Assembly: GCF_003463825.1 (NCBI RefSeq)
Contig: NZ_QSDY01000035.1
Coordinates: 1-18,210, forward strand
Origin: Veillonella sp. AM51-8BH
GTDB taxonomy: Bacteria; Bacillota; Negativicutes; Veillonellales; Veillonellaceae
Direction: 5' to 3'
DNA: 18,210 nucleotides
The notes under the pieces: model-generated
The model's input: the letters and a program-made list of their open reading frames with translations, nothing else
Told to the model about the DNA's origin: nothing
Database searches by the model: none
Made by a program: the position numbers and the translations under genes
In this document: positions 1 to 7,671 of the stretch, in pieces
How the letters are laid out: each line of letters opens with the position of its first letter
Position numbering within the stretch: position 1 is the first letter of the stretch

Positions 1-95
1 GCATATATATTTTTTATAAATACTCCTATATTCATAACTACCAAAAAGTTACGTCTATATACATAGTAAGTGTCTATAATCTTCTTATTGCATAC

Positions 96-136
96 AAAAA
101 AGGCTGTAATAACGACATATCGTTATTACAGCCTTT
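96..136 (-). terminator. Intrinsic terminator of the DUF3793-flavodoxin operon
   Basis: A perfect 16-bp stem (99-114 with 121-136) closes a 6-nt loop. On the minus strand it is followed at once by six T residues (complement of 96-101). It lies about 45 nt after the flavodoxin stop. The remaining 95 bases to the window edge are AT-rich and show no gene. Confidence 0.92.
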
Positions 137-181
137 ATATACTGTTATCTGTTAGGATTTATGTTAATGGGTAAGAGTAAA

Positions 182-601
182 CTATGCGTTTGCTAATGTT
201 TTACCCAATTCTTGGCATTGAGCTTTACCATCATCATCAGGTTCACCTAAAAGTGCTACGCCATCAGCTACTAATTCGCCACCAGCATCTTTAATACGAG
301 TGCCCCAGTCTTCTAACCAAGTACCACCCCAACCATAGGAGCCAAAGATTGCTACTTTTTTACCACCCAATTTAGCTTCTAATTCTGTGTAGAATGGTTC
401 AAATTCGCCTTCTTCTAATTGTTCTGCACCCATGTCAGCGCAGCCAAGAGCTAGTTTTTCGTAAGCTGCTGCGTCATCTACGGATACTTCAGAAACAGAT
501 TTTACTTCAACTTCTTGACCTGCAGCCTTAATACCTTCAGCTACTTCATAAGCCATTTTTTCTGTATTGCCTGTACCGGACCAAAAAATTACACCAATCA
601 T
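182..601 (-). CDS. Flavodoxin, short-chain type
   Basis: The 139-residue protein is a small cytosolic FMN electron carrier that can replace ferredoxin when iron is scarce. Near the N-terminus it has the FMN phosphate loop SGTGNTEKMA. Further on, LGCADMGAEQLEE and IFGSYGWGGTW match the two isoalloxazine-binding loops of short-chain flavodoxins such as the Megasphaera elsdenii protein. Length is normal for the short-chain class, which lacks the extra loop of long-chain flavodoxins. The start is firm: AGGAGG sits 6 nt before ATG and overlaps the stop codon of the upstream DUF3793 gene, which suggests translational coupling. The operon promoter lies near 1242-1270 and carries Fur-like boxes, so iron control is inferred. 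Confidence 0.95.
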   Translation of the reverse strand: MIGVIFWSGTGNTEKMAYEVAEGIKAAGQEVEVKSVSEVSVDDAAAYEKLALGCADMGAEQLEEGEFEPFYTELEAKLGGKKVAIFGSYGWGGTWLEDWGTRIKDAGGELVADGVALLGEPDDDGKAQCQELGKTLANA

Positions 602-611
602 CTTGTACCTC

Positions 612-1178
612 CTAGGCCGTTCTTGCGACCAATGAACTAAATGTTTTTCCCAACATCAATTGAGTTTGACAAAAATCACGACATGCTTTGTAACATAAGA
701 AAGAGCGCTGTGCGTTTACCACATCATGGTATACTTTCCACTCTCCACACATACGATATCCACTGCCACGACGAGAAATAAAATATTTCACATCATTTAA
801 CGGATAACCTAGAAATACGCCGATTTCATGTGGAAAATCAACACTTGCTTCCATACGATATCTTAGGTGCTCAAGCATCTCCATAATGCTCATGCGATCA
901 TGATAACCGTAGGCTTTCAAAAATGTCATCACTGCAGGTTGCCGTACATAGTCTCGTAATTGCTTCTCGCGGAATACCAATAACAGTCTACGCGCTTTAC
1001 AGCGACATAATTCAAAGAAGAACAATCCTTTTTCATTGAACTCTTTATTATATTCTGTCAATACAAATTGGATTTGTTCATTCATGTCCCGTGGAATAGA
1101 AACCAAATTCGAAAGCTTAATACCTCGAATTGCCGGTGCACAATGATATCCAATGATATGGTCAATTGAATTCATCAT
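612..1178 (-). CDS. DUF3793 family protein
   Basis: A protein of about 188 residues of the DUF3793 family, found in anaerobic Firmicutes and Negativicutes; its biochemical role is unknown. Family hallmarks seen here are an N-terminal HCAPAIRGIK segment, a central FFELCRCK...LLLVFRE strand, and the pattern FPHEIGVFLGYPLNDVKYFI followed by GEWKVYHD and a Cys-containing helix. The start is uncertain. The ATG at 1178 has a GGCAGG-type RBS and fits the family N-terminus. A GTG at 1199 behind GAGGG would add seven residues. It is the first gene of an operon with flavodoxin, whose RBS overlaps its stop codon. Co-regulation with flavodoxin suggests a redox or iron-limitation role, but that is inference. 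Confidence 0.85.
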   Translation of the reverse strand: MMNSIDHIIGYHCAPAIRGIKLSNLVSIPRDMNEQIQFVLTEYNKEFNEKGLFFFELCRCKARRLLLVFREKQLRDYVRQPAVMTFLKAYGYHDRMSIMEMLEHLRYRMEASVDFPHEIGVFLGYPLNDVKYFISRRGSGYRMCGEWKVYHDVVNAQRSFLCYKACRDFCQTQLMLGKTFSSLVARTA

Positions 1179-1217
1179 AATAGTACCTGCCTGTTGCACA
1201 TCATTAGAACCCTCTCT

Positions 1218-1236
1218 AATGAGAATAATTCCTATA
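1218..1236. promoter_or_regulatory. Fur-like box 1 at the flavodoxin operon start site
   Basis: Counted by eye against the classical 19-bp Fur palindrome AATGATAATNATTATCATT, 13 of 18 defined positions match, 8 of 9 in the left half. It covers the predicted transcription start near 1235, where a bound repressor would block initiation. The regulator is inferred. Confidence 0.5.
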
Positions 1237-1241
1237 TGCTC

Positions 1242-1270
1242 ATAGTACTCTTAATGAGAAAAATTGTCAA
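1242..1270 (-). promoter_or_regulatory. Promoter of the DUF3793-flavodoxin operon
   Basis: A consensus -35 TTGACA (complement of 1265-1270) is separated by exactly 17 bp from the -10 TACTAT (1242-1247). The expected start is near 1235, giving a leader of about 55 nt to the ATG at 1178. It sits in the gap between the secreted-protein gene and DUF3793. Confidence 0.8.
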
Positions 1271-1271
1271 G
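1253..1271. promoter_or_regulatory. Fur-like box 2 over the -35 and spacer
   Basis: AATGAGAAAAATTGTCAAG matches 13 of 18 defined positions of the Fur palindrome by eye. It overlaps the -35 element and the upstream half of the spacer. Its left half is identical to that of the site on the Dyp peroxidase promoter. Confidence 0.5.
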
Positions 1272-1300
1272 AATAATTGATATATATTTTCAATAATTAT

Positions 1301-1936
1301 TTATTTTTTTACGGTTAGCAAAGTCTTAACTTTAGGGAATATCGCAGCATCATTAGCTTCATTTATAGCTATAAAACGTGCATTCGGACCAGTATACTTA
1401 TCATCAAAAAGGCTAATATGTAAAACTTCATTATAAGAATTATTATTAGCTACACTTTTATATTTTAATATTCCTTCGTATACATTACCTTGTTTAGCTA
1501 ATGGCGTTACAACTGTGAAAGTACCAAGGATTGGACTATCCCCCTTATTAATAGCAGAAGCAAGTGCACCTAGTGAAGATGGATCTGCATTGACATGCTT
1601 AGTTTCACTCATGCGACCAGATAATTGCTTTCCTAATACTATATTACCATACACTGCATAATGCATTTCATTTTCGTTTTTAATATTTAATGTATATACA
1701 TCTGCAGAAGTTGCACCTGCTTCAACAAGAACAGACTTCACATCTTTTTTAGCATCTCCAGCAAATAGCGCTTTAGGATTGTTCTGATACATAGCAACAC
1801 CTTCAGGCAATTTAACACCTTGGTATGTTACCGTTTGGCTTCTATTCAAAATAGACTTAATATTTGCTGCAGAACCAACAGCTGGTACAGATACTAATAC
1901 AGCTGCCGCCGTGGCAAGTAATACTAATTTTTTCAT
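1301..1936 (-). CDS. Secreted protein of unknown function
   Basis: I do not recognise this 211-residue protein. It starts with a clear Sec signal peptide: MKK, a hydrophobic stretch of about 17 residues, then a GSAA-type signal peptidase I site near residue 23. There is no lipobox Cys, no transmembrane segment after the signal and no cysteine in the mature part. The mature protein, about 188 residues, is rich in Lys, Asn, Ala and Val and looks like one beta-rich domain exported to the periplasm or cell surface. ATG follows AGGAG at good spacing. A perfect TATAAT lies about 45 nt upstream. It sits between glnS and the iron-type flavodoxin operon, each with its own signals, so context says little about its job. 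Confidence 0.8.
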   Translation of the reverse strand: MKKLVLLATAAAVLVSVPAVGSAANIKSILNRSQTVTYQGVKLPEGVAMYQNNPKALFAGDAKKDVKSVLVEAGATSADVYTLNIKNENEMHYAVYGNIVLGKQLSGRMSETKHVNADPSSLGALASAINKGDSPILGTFTVVTPLAKQGNVYEGILKYKSVANNNSYNEVLHISLFDDKYTGPNARFIAINEANDAAIFPKVKTLLTVKK

Positions 1937-1977
1937 ATGTCTCCTCTAATGAAATGTTAATGTCACAAACGCTCAAC

Positions 1978-1983
1978 ATTATA
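1978..1983 (-). promoter_or_regulatory. -10 element of the secreted-protein gene
   Basis: A perfect TATAAT on the minus strand gives a start near 1971 and a leader of about 35 nt. No good -35 is visible. That position (about 2001-2006) falls inside the preceding hairpin at 2000-2029. Confidence 0.55.
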
Positions 1984-1999
1984 GTAACAACACAGTAGT

Positions 2000-2029
2000 A
2001 AAGAACCGCCCTTAGTGGAGCGGTTCTTT
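2000..2029 (-). terminator. glnS: Probable terminator of glnS
   Basis: A perfect 10-bp GC-containing stem (2000-2009 with 2020-2029) closes a 10-nt loop, 35 nt after the glnS stop. Only three T residues follow the stem on the minus strand, so termination may be partial. Confidence 0.65.
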
Positions 2030-2063
2030 ATCATTATCTTAGCAACGTATATGCCTGACTAAA

Positions 2064-3752
2064 TTATTTTTTTTGTGCCTTAGCCCAGCTATCGCGTAAA
2101 CCAACAATACGGTTCATTACGATATGATTTGGTGTACTATCTTTATCAGTTACAAAGTAACCTTGGCGCAAGAATTGGAAATGGTCTCCTGGTACAGTAT
2201 TAGCAAGACATGCTTCCCCTTTACTGTGGAATACTTGTAAGGAGTCATGGTTGAAATCGCCCAAGAAGTCTTTACCATCGGAATCTTCTTTAAGTAAATA
2301 ATCATATAAGCGAGATTCAATATCTACTGCAGTAGATGCTTCAACCCAATGCAATGTACCTTTTACCTTACGAGTGCAACCGCTGCCGCTCTTAGTTTCT
2401 GGATCATATGTACAGTGTATTTCTGTAATATTGCCATTTTCATCTTTGATAACATCAGTACATGTAATGAAGTATGCACCTTTTAAGCGTACTTCTTTAC
2501 CTGGTGCCAAGCGGAAGAATTTCTTAACTGGCTCTTCCATAAAGTCATTGCGTTCAATGTAGATTTCACGACCGAATACAACTTCACGATTACCCAACTC
2601 TTCATTTTCTGGATTATTTTCAACTGTGCAAAGTTCAGTTTGACCTTCTGGATAGTTCGTAATAACAACTTTCACAGGATCAATAACTACCATAGGGCGT
2701 GTGGCTTTGAGTTTCAAATCTTCACGGATACAGAACTCAAGCAAGGCAATATCAACAACGCTATCTGCTTTAGCGACGCCAATACGATCACAGAAATCAC
2801 GAATCGCTTCTGGCGTGTAACCACGACGACGCAAGCCAGAAATAGTAGGCATACGAGGATCATCCCAGCCAGCTACGAGACCAGCTTCCAGAAGTGCACG
2901 TAATTTACGTTTGGACATAACCATTTTAGTTACATTTAAACGAGCAAATTCAATTTGTTGCGGAATTTCAGTATCATCCCAATCCTCAAGTACCCAATCA
3001 TACAATGGACGATGAACTTCAAACTCTAAAGTACAGATAGAGTGTGTAACACGTTCGATAGCATCTTCAATAGGATGAGCAAAGTCATACATAGGGTAAA
3101 TCTTCCACTCATTGCCTGTGTTATGATGTTCTGCATTTACAATACGATAAAGAACAGGGTCACGCATAACGATATTAGGATGGGCCATGTCGATTTTTGC
3201 ACGCAACACCTTTTCACCATCAGCGTATTGACCATCTTTCATTTCTTCGAAGAGTTTCAAGTTTTCTTCTACGCTACGATCGCGGTATGGGCTATTAACA
3301 CCAGGTGTAGAGAAATCGCCACGGGTTTGTTTAATTTCATCAGCCGTTTGATCATCTACATACGCTTTGCCAAGAGTAATTAATTTCTTAGCATATTCGT
3401 ACATTTGACCAAAATAGTCAGATGCATAACGTGGTTCATCAGCCCAATCAAAGCCGAGCCATTTTACATCTTCCATGATGGAGTTTACGTATTCAACATC
3501 TTCTTTTGCAGGATTCGTATCATCAAAACGAAGATTTGTTAAGCCATTGTACTGTTTGCCAATACCAAAGTTAAGACAAATAGATTTAGCATGACCAATA
3601 TGTAAGTAACCATTTGGTTCTGGTGGGAAGCGAGTTAACACACGACCACCGTATTTGCCAGTTTCGTTATCTTTGTTGATGATAGCTTCGATAAAGTTAA
3701 CAGATACAACTTCTTCAGGAGCTACAGTTTTTTCAATATCTTTATGTTCCAA
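2064..3752 (-). CDS. glnS: Glutaminyl-tRNA synthetase
   Basis: Cytosolic class Ic synthetase that charges tRNA-Gln directly with glutamine. The N-terminal Rossmann domain carries [16 protein letters not shown], whose HIGH signature lies near residue 54. VMSKRKL, the GlnRS form of KMSKS, lies near residue 280. The C-terminal anticodon-binding beta-barrels follow, with the usual ending DSWAK. Length is about 562 residues, normal for bacterial GlnRS without a Yqey extension. Start choice: an ATG at 3767 has no purine-rich sequence before it. GGAGG lies at 3761-3765, inside that reading, exactly 8 nt before an in-frame TTG at 3752, so I prefer the TTG. If the ATG is used the protein is 5 residues longer. 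It lies downstream of the hydroxyacid dehydrogenase gene. Confidence 0.95.
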   Translation of the reverse strand: MEHKDIEKTVAPEEVVSVNFIEAIINKDNETGKYGGRVLTRFPPEPNGYLHIGHAKSICLNFGIGKQYNGLTNLRFDDTNPAKEDVEYVNSIMEDVKWLGFDWADEPRYASDYFGQMYEYAKKLITLGKAYVDDQTADEIKQTRGDFSTPGVNSPYRDRSVEENLKLFEEMKDGQYADGEKVLRAKIDMAHPNIVMRDPVLYRIVNAEHHNTGNEWKIYPMYDFAHPIEDAIERVTHSICTLEFEVHRPLYDWVLEDWDDTEIPQQIEFARLNVTKMVMSKRKLRALLEAGLVAGWDDPRMPTISGLRRRGYTPEAIRDFCDRIGVAKADSVVDIALLEFCIREDLKLKATRPMVVIDPVKVVITNYPEGQTELCTVENNPENEELGNREVVFGREIYIERNDFMEEPVKKFFRLAPGKEVRLKGAYFITCTDVIKDENGNITEIHCTYDPETKSGSGCTRKVKGTLHWVEASTAVDIESRLYDYLLKEDSDGKDFLGDFNHDSLQVFHSKGEACLANTVPGDHFQFLRQGYFVTDKDSTPNHIVMNRIVGLRDSWAKAQKK

Positions 3753-3784
3753 CGTTCTAACCTCCATAGGATAAATATTCTTTT

Positions 3785-3790
3785 ATTTTA
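3785..3790 (-). promoter_or_regulatory. glnS: Possible -10 element of glnS
   Basis: TAAAAT on the minus strand would start transcription near 3778. That places the ATG at 3767 only about 11 nt into the message and supports the TTG start at 3752. No convincing -35 is visible. Read-through from the upstream dehydrogenase gene is an alternative, since I see no terminator between the two genes. Confidence 0.35.
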
Positions 3791-3834
3791 CCATATTTTG
3801 CATAATACCGCATATCTTTTGAGGTCTTGTGATA

Positions 3835-4884
3835 TTAGTCGAAATCAGCTAAGTCTACACCAGCTTTTTTAAGCTCTTCTAAGGCAGACTCTACATCCAT
3901 TTCTGGTTTCTTATAGTTAACTTCTTCATTAACACAGGTCTTTAATGGTTTCTTATGAACGCCAGCAATAATATTGTCAGCTGTCAAAATAGACATATCA
4001 TAACGCGTACGATCAGTATAAGAACCAATATGTGGTACGATAAGACAGTTCTCAACATCCAATAATGGATGATCTGCTGGCAATGGCTCTGGATCAGTTA
4101 CGTCAAGTGCTGCGTAATCGATTTCACCTGTTTTTAAGGCACTAATCAAAGCATCTGTATCAACGATAGGTCCACGGCCAACATTAACAAACAAAGCAGT
4201 ATTCTTCATTTTTTTGAAGAATGCTTCATCACACATGTGATATGTTTCATCTGTTAGTGGAGCCATCACACAAACTACATCACTAGTAGCTAATAAGTCA
4301 TCTAATTCCATATACGTAGTTTTATGAATCTTGTCATCAATACGCTGATTACGATTATGGTATACCACGGTCATACCGAATGCACGAGCACGACGAGAAA
4401 TAGATACACCAATAGCCCCCATCCCAATAATACCAAGGGTACGGCGACTCAAATCAAAGCCTTTAATATTAGATGGTCTTTGAGCCCAACGTCCTTCTTT
4501 TACGAAATTAGCATTTTCCAGAATACGACGACTAGCAGTGGCAATTAATGTAAAAGCAAGCTCTGCTACGGTTTCATTAAGAACACCTGGCGTATTGCCA
4601 TAAGGAATGCCTGCTGCTGTTAATTCATCAATTTTTACATTATCATACCCCACAGCTGCTTGAGCAATAACCTTTAAATTAGGTGCATTTTTTACAAGAT
4701 CACCATCTACATCTAAAGGGCGAACACACCACAAACCATCCGCATCAACGAGCCATTCCTTTAATGTCTCACGAGGCATTACAGTCTTTTCAGTCCATTG
4801 GCGCACATCTACGTGCTCTTTTAAATAAGCAATTGCATCTTTACGGACTAAACCATTTACAACAACTAGAGGTTTTTTTTCCAT
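3835..4884 (-). CDS. D-isomer-specific 2-hydroxyacid dehydrogenase (glyoxylate/hydroxypyruvate reductase or SerA-like)
   Basis: A 349-residue cytosolic NAD(P)-dependent dehydrogenase that interconverts 2-oxoacids and D-2-hydroxyacids. Landmarks: AAVGYDN near residue 76, the nucleotide loop GMGAIG at 154-159, and the catalytic triad Arg237 (NVGRG), Glu266 (DPEP) and His285 (VPHIGS). After the second Rossmann strand the sequence is YHNRNQR, with no acidic residue and with Arg, which in this family favours NADP(H). There is no ACT domain, so it is not a classical regulated SerA. Substrate cannot be decided: glyoxylate, hydroxypyruvate or 3-phosphoglycerate are options. A charged tail of about 25 residues follows the fold. 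ATG is preceded by GGAGG at a somewhat long spacing of about 10 nt. Confidence 0.9.
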   Translation of the reverse strand: MEKKPLVVVNGLVRKDAIAYLKEHVDVRQWTEKTVMPRETLKEWLVDADGLWCVRPLDVDGDLVKNAPNLKVIAQAAVGYDNVKIDELTAAGIPYGNTPGVLNETVAELAFTLIATASRRILENANFVKEGRWAQRPSNIKGFDLSRRTLGIIGMGAIGVSISRRARAFGMTVVYHNRNQRIDDKIHKTTYMELDDLLATSDVVCVMAPLTDETYHMCDEAFFKKMKNTALFVNVGRGPIVDTDALISALKTGEIDYAALDVTDPEPLPADHPLLDVENCLIVPHIGSYTDRTRYDMSILTADNIIAGVHKKPLKTCVNEEVNYKKPEMDVESALEELKKAGVDLADFD

Positions 4885-5003
4885 ATATATAAGTCCTCCA
4901 AAAACATCTTATAATACACGCACAAGAATTTCGCGTTAAAGTTAATATTATATATTTCTATTATATACTTATATTTTATACTAGAAAGCTGGCGTAATAC
5001 AAC

Positions 5004-5036
5004 AAAAAGGAGTAAGGCCTAGGCCTTACTCCTTTT
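5004..5036 (-). terminator. mscL: Terminator of mscL
   Basis: A perfect 32-bp palindrome (5005-5020 with 5021-5036) has no free loop bases, so a few central pairs must open. On the minus strand it ends in TTTTT. It sits 20 nt after the mscL stop. Confidence 0.85.
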
Positions 5037-5055
5037 ATGTAGCTTTAAATTTGAA

Positions 5056-5523
5056 TTATTTCAAATCTGCTGTACAGTTAGGACATTTAACTGCATCAAT
5101 GTGAATTTCTGTTTTACAGAATGGACATTCTTTAGTTGTAGGTGCTTCAGCAGCCTCTTCTTCTTTCGCGTTTTTCATCATTTTAGCTAATGCGCGAACC
5201 ATCAAGAATACAACGAACGCCAAGATCAAGAATTGAATCAAGTCAGTGATGAATGTACCGTATGGCAATACAGAACCAGCTGCACGAGCTGTAGCGATAT
5301 CTGCACCAGCCATGAATGCATCTTTAGAACCTGCACTCAATGGCAAGTACAAGTTGCTGAAATCAATACCGCCTGTGAACAAGCTGATAATAGGCATGAA
5401 CAAGTTGCTTACAACAGAGTTTACCAACGCTGTGAAAGCAGCCCCAATAATCATACCAATAGCAAGGTCCATCATGTTACCTTTGAATGCAAAAGCTTTA
5501 AAATCGTTCAAAAAATCTTTCAT
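5056..5523 (-). CDS. mscL: Large-conductance mechanosensitive channel MscL with C-terminal zinc ribbon
   Basis: A membrane channel that opens under high membrane tension to release solutes in hypo-osmotic shock. The N-terminal amphipathic helix and pore helix are typical (FKAFAFKGNMMDLAIGMIIG, residues 8-27). TM1 ends near residue 48, a periplasmic loop follows to about residue 88, and TM2 spans about 92-110. A Lys/Glu-rich linker then leads to CPFC...CPNC with Cys133, Cys136, Cys147 and Cys150, a zinc-ribbon pattern in the cytosolic tail. At 155 residues it is longer than the 136-residue E. coli protein because of this tail. ATG follows AGGAG at about 10 nt. It has its own consensus promoter and terminator, so it is monocistronic. 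Confidence 0.95.
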   Translation of the reverse strand: MKDFLNDFKAFAFKGNMMDLAIGMIIGAAFTALVNSVVSNLFMPIISLFTGGIDFSNLYLPLSAGSKDAFMAGADIATARAAGSVLPYGTFITDLIQFLILAFVVFLMVRALAKMMKNAKEEEAAEAPTTKECPFCKTEIHIDAVKCPNCTADLK

Positions 5524-5576
5524 GTTCTCACTACTCCTAGATACACTTAATTGAGAATGCGTTAATAACTGTACTA

Positions 5577-5605
5577 ATCATAAAGGAAAGATGAAGAGAT
5601 GTCAA
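5577..5605 (-). promoter_or_regulatory. mscL: Promoter of mscL
   Basis: -35 TTGACA (complement of 5600-5605), a 17-bp spacer and -10 TATGAT (5577-5582). The start is expected near 5570 with a leader of about 46 nt. Two direct copies of TCGAAAAA lie just upstream of the -35. Nothing else is visible in the AT-rich gap up to 5745. Confidence 0.75.
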
Positions 5606-5745
5606 TATTTTTCGATGTAGTTTTTCGAAATTATTTAATATAGTTTTTCATATCCCTATCTATTATTGTAATAAACCAGCAACCATACGTACTTTTCGCA
5701 CCATATCGTTGTGTATTTTCTTCAAAAACCTTATTTAGAATATGT

Positions 5746-5783
5746 AAAAATAGAGTCTAATCCTACATCGGTTAGACTCTATT
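5746..5783 (-). terminator. Terminator of the OLD nuclease gene
   Basis: A perfect 12-bp stem (5749-5760 with 5772-5783) with an 11-nt loop. On the minus strand it is followed by TTTTT. It lies about 40 nt after the OLD stop codon. Confidence 0.88.
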
Positions 5784-5824
5784 AATTAGAAAAAATAATT
5801 TATAGCTCTATATTATATATACTA

Positions 5825-7495
5825 TTATATCTTTATACCTAAGGAAATAGCTTTAGCCCGTTCTATAACTGAAATAAATGCCGGCGGTATCATTTCGGCC
5901 TCTAAGAATTGGCTGATACGACGCCCTACAATAACGCCTTTATTAGCATAGAACCAAGAGAAATAATAGACATGTAAATCATCTAATTTGCGATCTGAAA
6001 TATTTGATAAACATCGTTGTCTAATTTGCTTTTTCGTAATTCCTAGCTTGGCATAACCTCGTCGGGCCATATCCTTTGTCACCATTGGTCTAGCATCATC
6101 GATTATATCCTTGATAATAGCATCTATAATGGAACGTTTACGCAAGGATAATAGATGAGTAACAAAGTCCATTTCAAAACATATTTCATCTGTATAGAAT
6201 ATATTGCTATGGGCTTTAGCATATTTCCCTTCTACATCGCGATCATAGAGAGCGACTGTAGGTATGGCAAATCGATTAAACAGTTTTTGTAGTTTACTAA
6301 TAGAGGACTCACCACGTGCATTGATAAGACATATGCCAAAGTAATCAAAATCTACACCTAATTTTTTCCCAAAGCCAGCAAAACTGCCATACTCTGTTTC
6401 ACCCTCTACAAGAATGATACACCGTGCATAGAGTGCCTGTTTAGCCTCAGGGAAATGCATAATCAAGTGCTTTTCTACTTCCTTAGGAAAATTAAAGGTC
6501 ACTCCACAAGCTGTACAAACCATATTGTTCTCATCACGGTATAGACGAATTATATGACGATAGTCGTCAACTAGCGCATCCGTACTATGAGTAACTACAA
6601 AGAGCTGCCCTAAAAGTCCATCAATGTTAAATATATCTCTTAGCAACGCCAAAAATTCTTCGTTTTCATTCGTTGCAATTTGGCGATAATAATTTAGCAC
6701 GGCTCGTTGCAAGTACGGACTTAAGTGTAACTCTGGCTCATCGACACTAATAAAAATAGGTAAATACTTACGACCTTTTTCATCATATACGAGAAGAGAT
6801 TCTAAATTTGTTGTTGCACTATTAATCTTCATATAAATTTGCGCCAAAATCTTAAGAGCCACCGCCATAATTAAACGCACATTATCAGCAGAGTATTTAT
6901 GTTCCATTGCGGATGAAGTGGATAACACTTCTATGAGGTGTTGAATATTGAGCATACAATAGGGATCTAAATCCTTACGCAAACTGACGATTTTACGTTG
7001 TAAATCATCGGTTACCACTTCCAATCTAGACACATAGTCTTCTAATAGTTTTCCTAGCTCTACATAAACTGAGGATGGAATAGTAAACAACTCTTGTTCA
7101 GAAGTATCTCGATGACACATATATAAAGCATGACGAATCATAGAAAGCGCCATAGGCTCAATATCTTTATCAGTCATGCTATACAGGCGTGGATATACCT
7201 CTTGTACCACTTGTTCTAATCGTAACCGATAAATTGGCCCCTCATTAGGGGTAAACATACTTTTATAATTTAATTCACCAAGTGATAGTTCAAAATCTAT
7301 GCGAATCGGTTTATGTACATCTGTAAAATCATGTTCATTAAAACCGTGACATTCCATGACAATTTCTAAGAGATCTAAAAAATTAGACTTACCTACTGCA
7401 TTTTCACCAACGAAATAATTAATATCATTGTGAAAGCTCAAGGTCACATCAGCCAAGTTGCGATAGTTTTCAATATGCATCCATTTTATATACAT
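5825..7495 (-). CDS. OLD-family ATPase with TOPRIM nuclease domain
   Basis: A 556-residue cytosolic protein of the OLD (overcoming lysogenization defect) family: an SMC/ABC-type ATPase fused to a TOPRIM nuclease. In order: Walker A GENAVGKSN (about 30-38), a long helical middle, Walker B ISVDEPELHLSP (about 249-260), the H-loop VVTHST (300-305), a CxxC-x12-HxxxH segment (327-347), then TOPRIM with ILVEGETE (361-368) and LYDRDVEG (416-423). ATG at 7495 is preceded by AGGAGGAGG at 7 nt. An upstream in-frame TTG at 7522 would place this RBS inside the gene, so I reject it. No UvrD-like helicase lies beside it, so it looks like a stand-alone class 1 OLD rather than Gabija. A role in phage defence or DNA repair is inference. 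Confidence 0.9.
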   Translation of the reverse strand: MYIKWMHIENYRNLADVTLSFHNDINYFVGENAVGKSNFLDLLEIVMECHGFNEHDFTDVHKPIRIDFELSLGELNYKSMFTPNEGPIYRLRLEQVVQEVYPRLYSMTDKDIEPMALSMIRHALYMCHRDTSEQELFTIPSSVYVELGKLLEDYVSRLEVVTDDLQRKIVSLRKDLDPYCMLNIQHLIEVLSTSSAMEHKYSADNVRLIMAVALKILAQIYMKINSATTNLESLLVYDEKGRKYLPIFISVDEPELHLSPYLQRAVLNYYRQIATNENEEFLALLRDIFNIDGLLGQLFVVTHSTDALVDDYRHIIRLYRDENNMVCTACGVTFNFPKEVEKHLIMHFPEAKQALYARCIILVEGETEYGSFAGFGKKLGVDFDYFGICLINARGESSISKLQKLFNRFAIPTVALYDRDVEGKYAKAHSNIFYTDEICFEMDFVTHLLSLRKRSIIDAIIKDIIDDARPMVTKDMARRGYAKLGITKKQIRQRCLSNISDRKLDDLHVYYFSWFYANKGVIVGRRISQFLEAEMIPPAFISVIERAKAISLGIKI

Positions 7496-7536
7496 AGCCC
7501 CTCCTCCTGTAGCTACTTTCAAAATGAAAGAGCCCT

Positions 7537-7542
7537 AGTATA
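7537..7542 (-). promoter_or_regulatory. Possible -10 element of the OLD nuclease gene
   Basis: TATACT on the minus strand lies about 42 nt before the ATG. No clear -35 is visible. A small perfect hairpin (7516-7521 with 7525-7530, 3-nt loop) would fall in the leader just ahead of the RBS. Confidence 0.35.
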
Positions 7543-7597
7543 TTTTTAATAACAACCCGATACATCATTATCTCAGATATTTTTCGCACCTATATGT

Positions 7598-7630
7598 AAA
7601 AAGGTGCCAATCACGAATGTGATCAGCACC
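7598..7630 (-). terminator. Terminator of the EamA exporter gene
   Basis: On the minus strand GGTGC-UG-AUCAC pairs with GUGAU-UG-GCACC as RNA. The two U-G positions form wobbles, so the stem is a continuous 12 bp with a 4-nt loop, then UUUUU. It lies 42 nt after the stop. It reads as a terminator only on the minus strand. Confidence 0.85.
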
Positions 7631-7671
7631 CCCACTGTCATACAACGTTTGATATTGTATATATTCGACAT

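Noticed and set aside
3042..3383. Plus-strand 113-codon open frame
   Set aside because: It lies fully inside glnS on the other strand, has no recognisable protein features, and the glnS frame is clearly the real one.
5825..7495. Gabija defence system
   Set aside because: The OLD/TOPRIM protein resembles GajA in outline, but no UvrD-like GajB gene lies next to it; neighbours are mscL and a transporter.
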